This document shows positions 17,601 to 25,588 of a stretch of DNA of 64,000 nucleotides, in pieces; positions within the stretch are counted from its first letter, which is position 1, and every line of letters starts with the position of its first letter. Below the pieces are notes generated by a model. It saw only the letters and a list, made by a program, of their open reading frames with translations, did no database searches and had not been told where the DNA came from. Origin of the DNA: Elusimicrobiota bacterium (GTDB lineage: Bacteria > Elusimicrobiota > Elusimicrobia > FEN-1173); contig JAEURZ010000007.1 of the NCBI GenBank assembly GCA_016788905.1, forward strand, positions 1 through 64,000. The letters are read 5' to 3'. A program made the translations under genes and the position numbers.

Positions 17601-19588
17601 TATTTTCCCCCGATGAACCGGCGACGAATCGCGTAGCCCAACCCAAGGAGGACGATGACCGCGCTCCCGGGGTCCAGGGCTCCGCCGCCACCCAGCCGAG
17701 GGGCGGAACGAGGAAACGCCGGCTTCGATGTGTCCACCCGGTGATGACGAATGGGGGCGTTGGCCCGAACGGATTGGGCCGCCTGCTCCACGGCCACGCG
17801 AGCTTTGTTCTTGCGATCGATCCCACGCCGGGCGAAGGCTTCATCGCCTAGCACCAACATGGAGGTTTCGTCCGTGACGATTTGATAAGAGACGCCCAGG
17901 TCCCGGATCGCGGTGGCGGACTCGATCGGATCACCTAAACCTGCGTTGGTCTTGGCTTGAATTTCTTCGATTCGGTTTAAGGCCCACAGCCGTTCCAGTT
18001 CTGGATTTTCTTGGTCCACCTCTGGAAGAACGAAGCGGGTGACATACTCCTTGTCTTGGCCGCTTAAACGGGCTTTCAAGGTAAACGTGGCCTCGCCAGG
18101 TTGGGCGTATTTTCCCAAGAGGACCACCTGTTGACCACGGTAGATTTTCTTGGGAACCCGGGTCACGTCGTGGGTCTTGCCCCCCGTGATTTCAACGTCC
18201 GCGTGGTGGAGACTTTCGTGGCGAATTTTGGATTTGGCCAGGAGGATTTGTCCCACGATGTCGTCATCGTTGGACACCCCGGAGGAAAACCCGCCGCTCG
18301 CTTCGCCGATCACGCGCATCAAGGGCCAGTTGGCGCTATTGCCCATCACGAATCCGAACACCCGAACATCGTATTGTTCAAGGAGTGTTCGAAAGGCTTT
18401 GGGGTCGATGACACCGCTGTTCGTGACCCCGTCGGTGACCAAGATCACGCTGGTCACGCGGTCGTTGTCTAGGTTTTTGAGAGCGAGGGAGAGCCCCGCG
18501 TGCACATCCGTGCCGCCGTCCGTACCGATCTTCCCTATTTTATCCACCCATTCTTTAACGGAAGGACCCGTGGCATTGACCCAGCCGGAGGTCAGTTCCT
18601 TCGCCTGCTGATTGAAGGTGACGATTCGGAACCGGTCTCGGTCGTTCATTTGGCCCAGGGTTTGGGTGACCCCATTGGCCAGCGTGTGGATTTTGGTTTG
18701 CATGCTTCCCGAGACGTCAAGCACAAACACGTAATCGGACCCCTTCTGAAGGGGTTGCAGGTCGATGCCGGGGGTAACCACCATAAGAAAGGTCCCTTCT
18801 GTTGCACCGGGAGCTCGGTAAGGAATGACTTCCACGCGCCCAGGGAGATCATCAGCCAACCGGTAGTATAACACGACGTCTTGGTTTAAACTTCCGCCCA
18901 TTTGGGACAAGGCGACCTGGTAGTGGCCGTCTGCGACGCGGATCACTTGCGCGGCTTGTTCACGACCAGGCACACGGACTTCGGCCACGGGCCATGCCGA
19001 TTTCAGTTCTAACTTCATGGAAAACGTTCCTTCCACCTTGCTGTTAGGAACCCAGAAGCTCTTGGCCACTTCATCGGTGCCTCCCTCTTGAAGAGGATAG
19101 ATGTAGCGGCCGATTCCGGTGTCTATTTCCAGGGGTTGATAGTAGACCACCCGCATGGTCACGTCCGATTGGGCAGGAACTTTCGCCACATGGAACTCAA
19201 ATCGCTGATCGTCTTTTTTTTCTGTCACACCGGCCTGTTGGCCATTGTCCCGCTCTTCCTCATAGGCTTTGCGGGCCTCTTCTTTAGGGACCACTTCGCC
19301 ATCCATGACAGTTTCCCCGGTCGTCAGCCGGTATTCCGCTAGGCTGGCTTTTTGGGGAAGAGGGAAGGCGTACAAGCCTTCGAGGTCCACCCCATTGGGA
19401 TTATGGAATGTTTGAACCATTTCAGTTCGAGCGAACCCATTATTAATGACAACATCCACGTGGTGGTCCTTAATTTGAATGGGTTGCTTGGGTGACCCAG
19501 TCACGGTCAACGTCCCCGCTGAAAAAGCCAACCCAGCCGTAACGAGACAAACCATCAGGACACTTATTTTTCTGCACAAGGTTTTCAT
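17600..19588 (-). CDS. VIT and VWA domain protein with GlyGly-CTERM-like sorting tail
   Basis: The 662-residue precursor has a signal peptide (1 to about 24) and a VIT domain (about 30-160, with GLYAFPLPQKASLAEY and the EARKAYEEERDNGQQAG stretch). A VWA domain follows (about 285-460) with metal-site D291-x-S293-x-S295 (VLDVSGSMQ), GTDGGTDVHAGL and VTDG. After a C-terminal linker the tail reads GGGGALDPGS, a hydrophobic helix (VIVLLGLGYAI) and RRRFIGGK. Gly-rich, hydrophobic and Arg segments in that order are the rhombosortase signal. The protein resembles inter-alpha-trypsin-inhibitor-like surface adhesins. Its promoter carries TetR-type palindromes. Confidence 0.85.
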   Translation of the reverse strand: MKTLCRKISVLMVCLVTAGLAFSAGTLTVTGSPKQPIQIKDHHVDVVINNGFARTEMVQTFHNPNGVDLEGLYAFPLPQKASLAEYRLTTGETVMDGEVVPKEEARKAYEEERDNGQQAGVTEKKDDQRFEFHVAKVPAQSDVTMRVVYYQPLEIDTGIGRYIYPLQEGGTDEVAKSFWVPNSKVEGTFSMKLELKSAWPVAEVRVPGREQAAQVIRVADGHYQVALSQMGGSLNQDVVLYYRLADDLPGRVEVIPYRAPGATEGTFLMVVTPGIDLQPLQKGSDYVFVLDVSGSMQTKIHTLANGVTQTLGQMNDRDRFRIVTFNQQAKELTSGWVNATGPSVKEWVDKIGKIGTDGGTDVHAGLSLALKNLDNDRVTSVILVTDGVTNSGVIDPKAFRTLLEQYDVRVFGFVMGNSANWPLMRVIGEASGGFSSGVSNDDDIVGQILLAKSKIRHESLHHADVEITGGKTHDVTRVPKKIYRGQQVVLLGKYAQPGEATFTLKARLSGQDKEYVTRFVLPEVDQENPELERLWALNRIEEIQAKTNAGLGDPIESATAIRDLGVSYQIVTDETSMLVLGDEAFARRGIDRKNKARVAVEQAAQSVRANAPIRHHRVDTSKPAFPRSAPRLGGGGALDPGSAVIVLLGLGYAIRRRFIGGK

Positions 19589-19604
19589 CTTAATCCTCCT
19601 TTTG

Positions 19605-19618
19605 AATGAACGTTCATT
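19605..19618. promoter_or_regulatory. Perfect palindrome, probable TetR operator
   Basis: AATGAACGTTCATT is its own reverse complement. It sits in the 5' leader of the VIT/VWA gene, 17 nt from its start codon and beside its AGGAGG. It shares the GAAC-TTC core with two further sites in this spacer. Confidence 0.6.
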
Positions 19619-19660
19619 TGCATATCACGGCAAACAAAAAACATTCACCCTTTCGCACGA

Positions 19661-19676
19661 ATGAATGTTCGTTCAT
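19661..19676. promoter_or_regulatory. Probable TetR operator over the transcription start of the VIT/VWA gene
   Basis: ATGAATGTTCGTTCAT has inverted ATGAA/TTCAT arms. It lies directly downstream of the TATAAT box, where a bound dimer would block RNA polymerase. Confidence 0.6.
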
Positions 19677-19704
19677 ATTATACACCGATTATCTAAAATG
19701 TCAA
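19677..19704 (-). promoter_or_regulatory. Consensus promoter of the VIT/VWA-rhombosortase operon
   Basis: On the minus strand a perfect TTGACA (19699-19704) and a perfect TATAAT (19677-19682) are spaced 16 bp. Such a strong promoter usually needs a repressor, consistent with the operators next to it. Confidence 0.82.
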
Positions 19705-19747
19705 TAAGTAATGTTAAAAAAAATTGACTCAATTTTTAGATTCGAAC

Positions 19748-19774
19748 TTGACTTTAGATCGATGGAATTATAAC
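19748..19774 (+). promoter_or_regulatory. Possible promoter of the TetR gene
   Basis: TTGACT (19748-19753) and TATAAC (19769-19774) are 15 bp apart. The predicted start falls inside the palindrome at 19775-19792, which suggests autoregulation. Confidence 0.5.
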
Positions 19775-19792
19775 TTAACGAACATTCGTTCA
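19775..19792. promoter_or_regulatory. Probable TetR operator at the tetR start
   Basis: TTAACGAACATTCGTTCA has 8-bp arms with one mismatch. It lies 7 nt before the TetR start codon and repeats the GAAC/GTTC pattern of the two other sites. Confidence 0.62.
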
Positions 19793-19799
19793 CGAAATT

Positions 19800-20384
19800 A
19801 TGGACCTTATATTCGACCATGATAAGTCTTCAACCCTCCTGCCGCGTGTTATGCGCGCCGCTGTTGCCCTATTTGTTAAACAGGGTGTGGAGGCCACGAC
19901 AATCAAGGATATTGCCGACGCTGCAGGTGTTTCGGCGGGGGCCCTTTACAACCATTTTAAGGGGAAACATGAATTGGCCTGGGCCCTATTTTCAACCCAT
20001 CTTCAGGCGTTTACAGAAAAACTTTCTAAACAGTTGGCGGAAGGTAAAAACAGTGAGGAAAAAGTGCGCCTCTATGTGGAAGCGTGTTTTAATGCCTTTG
20101 ATTCCAACCCAGACTTATTTACCTATCTGATTGTCGCTGAAACCAGAGAGTTCAAGAAATATCCATCAGATCTCGCACATCCCGGGACGATTGCCAATCA
20201 GATCATTGAAGAAGGACAAAAGAATGGCGACATCAAAGAGGGGCCGGTCCGGATTCTGGGCGCCCTCCTCTTTGGCGGCGTGATTCGGGTGTGTACGGCC
20301 CGTATGTACGGCGGGTTTACGGAAGATCTCCGCACCCAAATACCCCTCGTCTCCCAATCCCTCTGGCAGTCCCTGCGGTCCTAA
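19800..20384 (+). CDS. TetR family transcriptional regulator
   Basis: The 194-residue regulator has an N-terminal helix-turn-helix (TIKDIADAAGVSAGALYNHF, about residues 38-57) followed by an all-helical ligand and dimer domain. It is divergent from the VIT/VWA-rhombosortase operon across a 211-bp spacer with three related palindromes, so it most likely represses both that operon and itself. The ligand is unknown. No clear Shine-Dalgarno precedes the ATG. Confidence 0.88.
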   Translation: MDLIFDHDKSSTLLPRVMRAAVALFVKQGVEATTIKDIADAAGVSAGALYNHFKGKHELAWALFSTHLQAFTEKLSKQLAEGKNSEEKVRLYVEACFNAFDSNPDLFTYLIVAETREFKKYPSDLAHPGTIANQIIEEGQKNGDIKEGPVRILGALLFGGVIRVCTARMYGGFTEDLRTQIPLVSQSLWQSLRS

Positions 20385-20432
20385 TCCCCCCCCCCGCTTA
20401 AGTGGCACGCGGATGTTGATGCCTTTACGTGG

Positions 20433-22568
20433 TCAAGCCACCTGGCCAAAGCGTAAGCGGTGTTTGAATCTGTGGGAAATGGCCTGGGCGAGAGGGCGGT
20501 GGTCCTTGTGAGAGAGGTCCGGATCTTCCTGGATAAGGGCAAAAGCGGCTTCTCGGGCTTCCCCAATGAGCGCGCCATCCGTGACCAGGTTTCCTACTCG
20601 AAATTCGGGTAACCCGTGTTGGGCTTCACCTAGAAATTCTCCAGGACCCCGACGACGAAGGTCTTCTTCCGCTAATTTGAACCCGTCTTTGGTTCGGCAG
20701 AGAAGTTTCAGTCGGTCCGCGGCCTCCAGGGAGGGAGCGCCGGACACCAGGTGACAGGAAGACGGGTGGATTCCTCGACCGACCCGCCCCCTCAATTGGT
20801 GGAGCTGGGCCAACCCGAACCGCTCGGCGTTCATGATCACTAGGACCGTCGCGTTCGGGACATCAATTCCCACCTCGATGACGGGGGTCGCGGCCAGAAT
20901 TTTCAATTCGCCTCGATTGAAAGCCGACATCACAGCTTCTTTCTCGGCCGATTTCATCCGTCCATGCAGGAGCCCCACCGGGACGTTGGGAAATACCGTC
21001 TTTAAATGTTCCCATCCCTTCAAAACAGCCCGCAAATCCAACCGTTCGGACTCATGCACAAGCGGGAACACGATAAAGGCTTGGCGTCCTTCCGTCACCG
21101 CCCGCCGCACCGCGGCGAGGGCCGCGGACTCGGGGGACCAGTGGGTGGTGATGACGGGGCGACCTGGGGGAAGTTGGTCGATGATCGAAACAACCAAGTC
21201 CCCATAAAGAGTGAGCGCAAGAGTTCGGGGGATGGGGGTAGCCGTCATCAAAAGAACGTGGGGCGCAACACCTTTTGAGCCGAGCACCGCCCGCTGTTCC
21301 ACACCAAACCGATGTTGTTCATCAATGACCGCGAGACCAAGATCCTTGAAAGCCACCTGATCTTCCAAGAGGGCATGGGTGCCCACAGCGATTTGAATGT
21401 CTCCCGCGGCCAAGGCCTCACGATCCCGGCGGCTCGCCGCCCCCTTCCGCCCCCCCGTCAGGAGGGCCCATCGAACCGGGAGATCCCGGAGAAGGCGAGT
21501 AAGACCATGGGCGTGTTGCTCCGCCAGAATTTCAGTCGGAGCCATGAGAACCGCCTGGTGCCCCGCTTCCACCGCGAGAAGAAGAGCGGCCACCGCCACG
21601 ACCGTCTTTCCGGAACCGACTTCCCCCATCAACAATCGGTTCATAGGACGGGACCCCGCCATGTCATTAAATATTTCATTAATGACGTGCTTTTGGGCGG
21701 GGGTAAAATCAAACCCAAACGCTTGGCGAAACGGGGTGAGCAACGTTCGGTTGGGCCGACAGACGGGGGCGGGAGGACCATCCGTCCGCGCTTGACGAAC
21801 CCGGGCCAGGGCAACTTCTAAAGAGAAAAATTCATCAAAAGCCAAACGTCGCCGGGCCCGTTCCCGAGCGGCTGGATCCGAAGGAAAATGGAATTGGCCC
21901 ATGGCTTCGGCCAAACCCAGGAGCCCCTGCTTTTCACGAACCGATTCGGGAAGAACATCCCTTTCCTCTCGAACCGCCTCGCGCATCTTCCAAACCAACG
22001 CCCGAAGCCATCGCCCCTCCACGCCCTCCGTCAGATCGTATACCGGAACCAGCCGGTCCCTATGGGGGGAAGGTTCTCCCGTCACCACATCGAAATCCTC
22101 GACGCGGATCTCCATCCCCCGGGGCCCCGGTTGGCTGGGGCCATAGACGAACAAGAGGGTTCCTGGAAGAAGTTTTTTTTTCATTCCGTCAAAGGGATCA
22201 AAACGAAAGGAACGGCGACGAAACCAAATAGCCTCAATGGTTTTCCCTTCACACGCCAAAACGGCGCGCGCGATCAACAGGTCTTTCCCTCCCCCGGACA
22301 CCTGGAAACCAATGACTTTTCCCTGGAGGGCCAGCGATCCGCCGGGCCCACCCAAAACAGAGGTGGAGAGACGACGGTCCTCATGGCTTCTGGGAAAATG
22401 ACGGAGGAGGTCGCCCACCGTTATTAATCCCAACCGAGAGAGCGCTTTCGCTTTGGCGGGCCCCACCCCAGGGACAAACTGAAGGGGCCGGGAAAGAAGA
22501 AGAGAGTCTTTCTCGCAAGGAACGGAGGTGGTTTGCTGTTTGGTTGTCAAAGTGGTAATATTCTTCAA
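20433..22568 (-). CDS. recG: ATP-dependent DNA helicase RecG
   Basis: The 711-residue protein has the RecG wedge domain, then superfamily 2 helicase motifs: GEVGSGKTVVA (Walker A), VIDEQHRFGVEQR, LLMTATPIPRTLAL, VGLLHGRMKSAEKE and QLRGRVGRG. The N-terminal FVPGVGPAKAKALSRLG is a helix-hairpin-helix. It remodels stalled forks and branched DNA. The start is a TTG at 22568 and is uncertain by a few codons. It is divergent from rpmB. Confidence 0.95.
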   Translation of the reverse strand: MKNITTLTTKQQTTSVPCEKDSLLLSRPLQFVPGVGPAKAKALSRLGLITVGDLLRHFPRSHEDRRLSTSVLGGPGGSLALQGKVIGFQVSGGGKDLLIARAVLACEGKTIEAIWFRRRSFRFDPFDGMKKKLLPGTLLFVYGPSQPGPRGMEIRVEDFDVVTGEPSPHRDRLVPVYDLTEGVEGRWLRALVWKMREAVREERDVLPESVREKQGLLGLAEAMGQFHFPSDPAARERARRRLAFDEFFSLEVALARVRQARTDGPPAPVCRPNRTLLTPFRQAFGFDFTPAQKHVINEIFNDMAGSRPMNRLLMGEVGSGKTVVAVAALLLAVEAGHQAVLMAPTEILAEQHAHGLTRLLRDLPVRWALLTGGRKGAASRRDREALAAGDIQIAVGTHALLEDQVAFKDLGLAVIDEQHRFGVEQRAVLGSKGVAPHVLLMTATPIPRTLALTLYGDLVVSIIDQLPPGRPVITTHWSPESAALAAVRRAVTEGRQAFIVFPLVHESERLDLRAVLKGWEHLKTVFPNVPVGLLHGRMKSAEKEAVMSAFNRGELKILAATPVIEVGIDVPNATVLVIMNAERFGLAQLHQLRGRVGRGIHPSSCHLVSGAPSLEAADRLKLLCRTKDGFKLAEEDLRRRGPGEFLGEAQHGLPEFRVGNLVTDGALIGEAREAAFALIQEDPDLSHKDHRPLAQAISHRFKHRLRFGQVA

Positions 22569-22613
22569 CTATTTTAGAGTTGGCGCACCTGGGTGACGCC
22601 CAAGGAGATTGGT

Positions 22614-22805
22614 ATGGCCTATCGATGCACCGTCTGTGAAAAGGGAGTGAGCGCCGGAAAAACCGTGAGTCACTCTCACCGAAAAACGAACCGCCTTTTT
22701 TCCGCGAATCTCCAACGGGTGAAGATTCTGACCACATCGGGTCCGCGCCGACTTTACGTCTGCACGTCGTGCCTGCGGTCCGGGAAAGCCAAAAAAGCCG
22801 CTTAA
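22614..22805 (+). CDS. rpmB: Ribosomal protein L28
   Basis: The 63-residue protein begins MAYRCTVCEKG and has HSHRKTNRLFSANLQRVKI and a C-terminal VCTSCLRSGK. The two CxxC pairs form a zinc-binding site, as in Zn-type L28. ATG 22614 is set by AAGGAG at 22602-22607; an upstream in-frame start lacks this. A candidate promoter (TTGCTG, 17 bp, TAATAT) lies within the recG 5' end. Confidence 0.95.
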   Translation: MAYRCTVCEKGVSAGKTVSHSHRKTNRLFSANLQRVKILTTSGPRRLYVCTSCLRSGKAKKAA

Positions 22806-22833
22806 ACGCAAAAACGTCCTCCCCTCCGCGTCG

Positions 22834-23847
22834 CTAGTCCTTGGCCGATGGAAGGGGAAGGACGATGGAAAGATCGAACTGATTCAGACGCTCTCCCTCT
22901 ACTTTTCGCGACTTCACAGAGGCATCCAGCGTGTAGCGTTTGGCGTTCCCCAAAGAAAATCCCCAAGAAAAAGCCGTCTTGGCCTGATCGTTCAAGTTCT
23001 CACTCACGCTCCCGGTGCGGAGCACGATCCAAGAGAGGGGGGCCAACTCAAGACCAAAATGCCAAAAATCGGCGTCTGGGGTATCCCCTGAAAAAAACCT
23101 CTTCTCATAGTCCGCGTAAAATCCGATGGCGGGCACCGGTTGAAATCCAAGACCCGCCCGCAAGAGGAGAGGCAACCGATCTGTTTTGTATTGGTCCCAA
23201 TAGATAAAACCGGCAACGTTTTGGAGGGCCAACCCATAAGCCACGTCCCCCTTCTTGTCCCGAAACCCCACATCCACAGCGAAACCGTTTCCGTCCGCTA
23301 AAGTTAAGACCGAAGGTTCCCCCGTTTCGGCTTTGGCGTAACCCCGCCGTGCACTGATAAAGGAGAGCCCCAACCCCACCGAATAGCCTTTCTCCGTTTC
23401 TTGCGAAGCACTGAGTCCAAATTGAGTGACGCGAACAGAATTTTGTGTGAAGTTGAAAGAGTCCGTGGAAACGGTTTCGTCGTAGTCGGTCAGGGGTCGA
23501 TAAAAAATGGCGCGGCCCTTCCCCGCGAAACCCAAATACGTCAATTTTTTCCCGCGCAAGGAGGAACTTTTGAGGATGGTTTCTTCCGGAAGATTGCTTT
23601 GGTTGGCCAATTGAAAATCCGCTGAGAAGGCGGAACCAGCCACTTCACCCAAGGAGGCCGGATTATAGACGGGAGACTGGGCGGATCCCGCCAACGCCGC
23701 GCCCACCTCCCCCATTCCAATGAACCGAGCCCCCACGGGTTTCCCCAAAAAGTCTTCGGGCGGAATGCCGGACCTGGGCTTCGCCAGGACCGGCACCGAC
23801 GCCAGAAGGAGCGTCGCGACCAGTGAAAAAGATTTTCTAGGCGTCAC
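22834..23847 (-). CDS. PorV/PorQ-like outer membrane barrel protein (UPF0164 type)
   Basis: The 337-residue protein has a signal peptide (to about LAKP, residue 23) and the family block [16 protein letters not shown] followed by [14 protein letters not shown]. About 14 amphipathic strands follow. PorV/PorQ proteins shuttle or anchor secreted proteins at the cell surface in other phyla, but UPF0164 members also occur without type IX secretion. The GTG start overlaps thiG by 11 nt, making it the last gene of the lipid A operon. Confidence 0.75.
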   Translation of the reverse strand: MTPRKSFSLVATLLLASVPVLAKPRSGIPPEDFLGKPVGARFIGMGEVGAALAGSAQSPVYNPASLGEVAGSAFSADFQLANQSNLPEETILKSSSLRGKKLTYLGFAGKGRAIFYRPLTDYDETVSTDSFNFTQNSVRVTQFGLSASQETEKGYSVGLGLSFISARRGYAKAETGEPSVLTLADGNGFAVDVGFRDKKGDVAYGLALQNVAGFIYWDQYKTDRLPLLLRAGLGFQPVPAIGFYADYEKRFFSGDTPDADFWHFGLELAPLSWIVLRTGSVSENLNDQAKTAFSWGFSLGNAKRYTLDASVKSRKVEGERLNQFDLSIVLPLPSAKD

Positions 23848-24640
23848 CGCTCACCGGAGAGGGAGACCCAACGATTCCCGTTACGGGAGACGAAGGGGCG
23901 GCGTAGTCGCGTCGAGGCATACGTCCGGCCAAGAAAGCGGCGCGGCCCGCTTCCACACCCCATTTCATGGCTTCGGCCATAAGCGTAGGGTTTTGAGCGT
24001 CGGCAATGGCGGTGTTCATTAACACCCCATCAACTCCCAATTCCATGGCCACGGCAGCATCGGACGCCGTCCCCACCCCCGCGTCCACGATCACTGGAAC
24101 CGAAGTCACCACTTCGCGAATAAACAAAATATTTTGGGGGTTTTGTATTCCCCGCCCGGAACCAATGGGCGCGGCCAGGGGCATCACCGCCGCCACTCCG
24201 GCCTCCTCCAACCGCTTGGCGGTGATCGGGTCGTCGTTGGTGTAAGCCAACACGTGGAACCCCTCTTTCACCAAAATCTTGGTGGCGTCAAGAAGCGCGA
24301 ACACGTCCGGTAAAAGGGTCTTGGGATCCCCCAACACTTCCAATTTAATTAAGGGAGTGTCCAAGGCTTCCCGGGCCAAACGGGCCACGCGAAGGGCATC
24401 GGCGGTATTGTAACAGCCGGCGGTGTTCGGGAGGATCACCAAACCTTTGGGGATGTGTTTCCAAAAATCGTCCGCCGCGCGATCGTTCAGATTCACCCGC
24501 CGCACCGCCACCGTCACCATTTCGGCCCCGGAAGCCATCAGGGCCTGTTCCATGGCGTCCATGGACTTATATTTTCCCGTGCCCACAATCAGACGGGAAG
24601 AGTATTTTTTCCCCGCAATAACCAAGGTTTTATCTTTCAT
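23837..24640 (-). CDS. thiG: Thiazole synthase
   Basis: The protein has the ThiG TIM barrel with the Schiff-base lysine region [15 protein letters not shown], the [14 protein letters not shown] start and the [14 protein letters not shown] end. It builds the thiazole phosphate of thiamine from deoxyxylulose phosphate, dehydroglycine and ThiS-thiocarboxylate. I favour the ATG at 24640, since GGAG sits 6 nt before it; the Met two codons earlier would abut the SD. It is 34 nt behind thiS. Confidence 0.93.
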   Translation of the reverse strand: MKDKTLVIAGKKYSSRLIVGTGKYKSMDAMEQALMASGAEMVTVAVRRVNLNDRAADDFWKHIPKGLVILPNTAGCYNTADALRVARLAREALDTPLIKLEVLGDPKTLLPDVFALLDATKILVKEGFHVLAYTNDDPITAKRLEEAGVAAVMPLAAPIGSGRGIQNPQNILFIREVVTSVPVIVDAGVGTASDAAVAMELGVDGVLMNTAIADAQNPTLMAEAMKWGVEAGRAAFLAGRMPRRDYAAPSSPVTGIVGSPSPVSGDA

Positions 24641-24674
24641 TTTCATCTCCGCATTCTACCAGTTTCGGGAGTCG

Positions 24675-24875
24675 TCAACCCCCACCAATCATTTGGACCA
24701 TTTCGATCTGATCCCCTTCCGACAAATGAACTGTGGCGTAATCGGCCCGACGGATGACCTGTCCGTTCACCTCGCAAGCCAGCCGCCCAGAAACGAGCCC
24801 AAGTTCGGTTACCCAATCGGCCAAGGTCAGACCCTCCGTCACGTGACGGGGTTCCCCGTTCAGGGTCACGTTCAT
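24675..24875 (-). CDS. thiS: Sulfur carrier protein ThiS
   Basis: The 66-residue beta-grasp protein begins MNVTLNGEPRHV and ends in the required Gly-Gly (VQMIGGG). It carries sulfur as a thiocarboxylate to ThiG. The ATG at 24875 overlaps the stop of the ZIP gene (ATGA). A longer frame extends back into that gene and is not the real start. Confidence 0.92.
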   Translation of the reverse strand: MNVTLNGEPRHVTEGLTLADWVTELGLVSGRLACEVNGQVIRRADYATVHLSEGDQIEMVQMIGGG

Positions 24876-25588
24876 GGGTGTGGAAGGAGCACGCTGACGA
24901 CCACGCCTGCCACCAACAAAACCCAACACCAGCGGTCACGGCTCTTGTGAATACGCGGGAGGATGTCCGCCATACTGATGTAAAGAAACCCCCCCGCCGC
25001 CAATCCAAGAAGAGCCGCCAAAGCCGTCCCACTCGCCCATCCCCCGGAGGCCATTCCCAGAACCACCCCCAAAGGCGTCGCCAAGGACAAAACGACCACC
25101 CGATTCCTCGTGGCCCGATGAGAATGGCCGGAATCCAAAAAAAGAGTGGAGAGCGTCATCCCATCGGAAAATTTATGGGCGATCACCGCGCTGGCCACCG
25201 CAAACCCAAGGAACCGCGAGGACACAAACGAAAAAGCAATGGCCAACCCATCCGCCAAACTGTGAAGGAAGAGCGCCACCAGCGCCCCGTGCCCCACCCG
25301 ATGGACCGTACAATGTTCGCCCACTTCCCCACAGGCGTGAACCACTGTAAATTGTTCCACAGCCAAAAGGATGACAAACGCCACCACCACCGCCACCCCG
25401 GTGGCCCGAGCGTTCAGCGCCCACGCTTCCGGAAGAAGATGAAGGAACGTCATGGCCAACAGAATTCCACTCCCGAAAGCTAAAAAGCGCCAGAGGTGTT
25501 TTTCCGCCCACGCTTTTTGGCGAAGGATCAAGAAGCCCCCCCCCCAGGTGGCGAAGACCGCTAAGACAGAAAAAGAGAGGGGGCCCAT
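24872..25588 (-). CDS. ZIP family divalent metal transporter
   Basis: The 238-residue protein has eight membrane helices with the two ZIP metal motifs HSLADGLAIAFS (helix 4) and HKFSDGMTLS (helix 5). A His-rich loop (HACGEVGEHCTVH) lies between them. It likely imports zinc or another divalent metal. It overlaps msbA at its start by 1 nt and thiS at its end by 4 nt. LpxC in the same operon is a zinc enzyme, so co-expression may not be accidental. Confidence 0.88.
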   Translation of the reverse strand: MGPLSFSVLAVFATWGGGFLILRQKAWAEKHLWRFLAFGSGILLAMTFLHLLPEAWALNARATGVAVVVAFVILLAVEQFTVVHACGEVGEHCTVHRVGHGALVALFLHSLADGLAIAFSFVSSRFLGFAVASAVIAHKFSDGMTLSTLFLDSGHSHRATRNRVVVLSLATPLGVVLGMASGGWASGTALAALLGLAAGGFLYISMADILPRIHKSRDRWCWVLLVAGVVVSVLLPHP

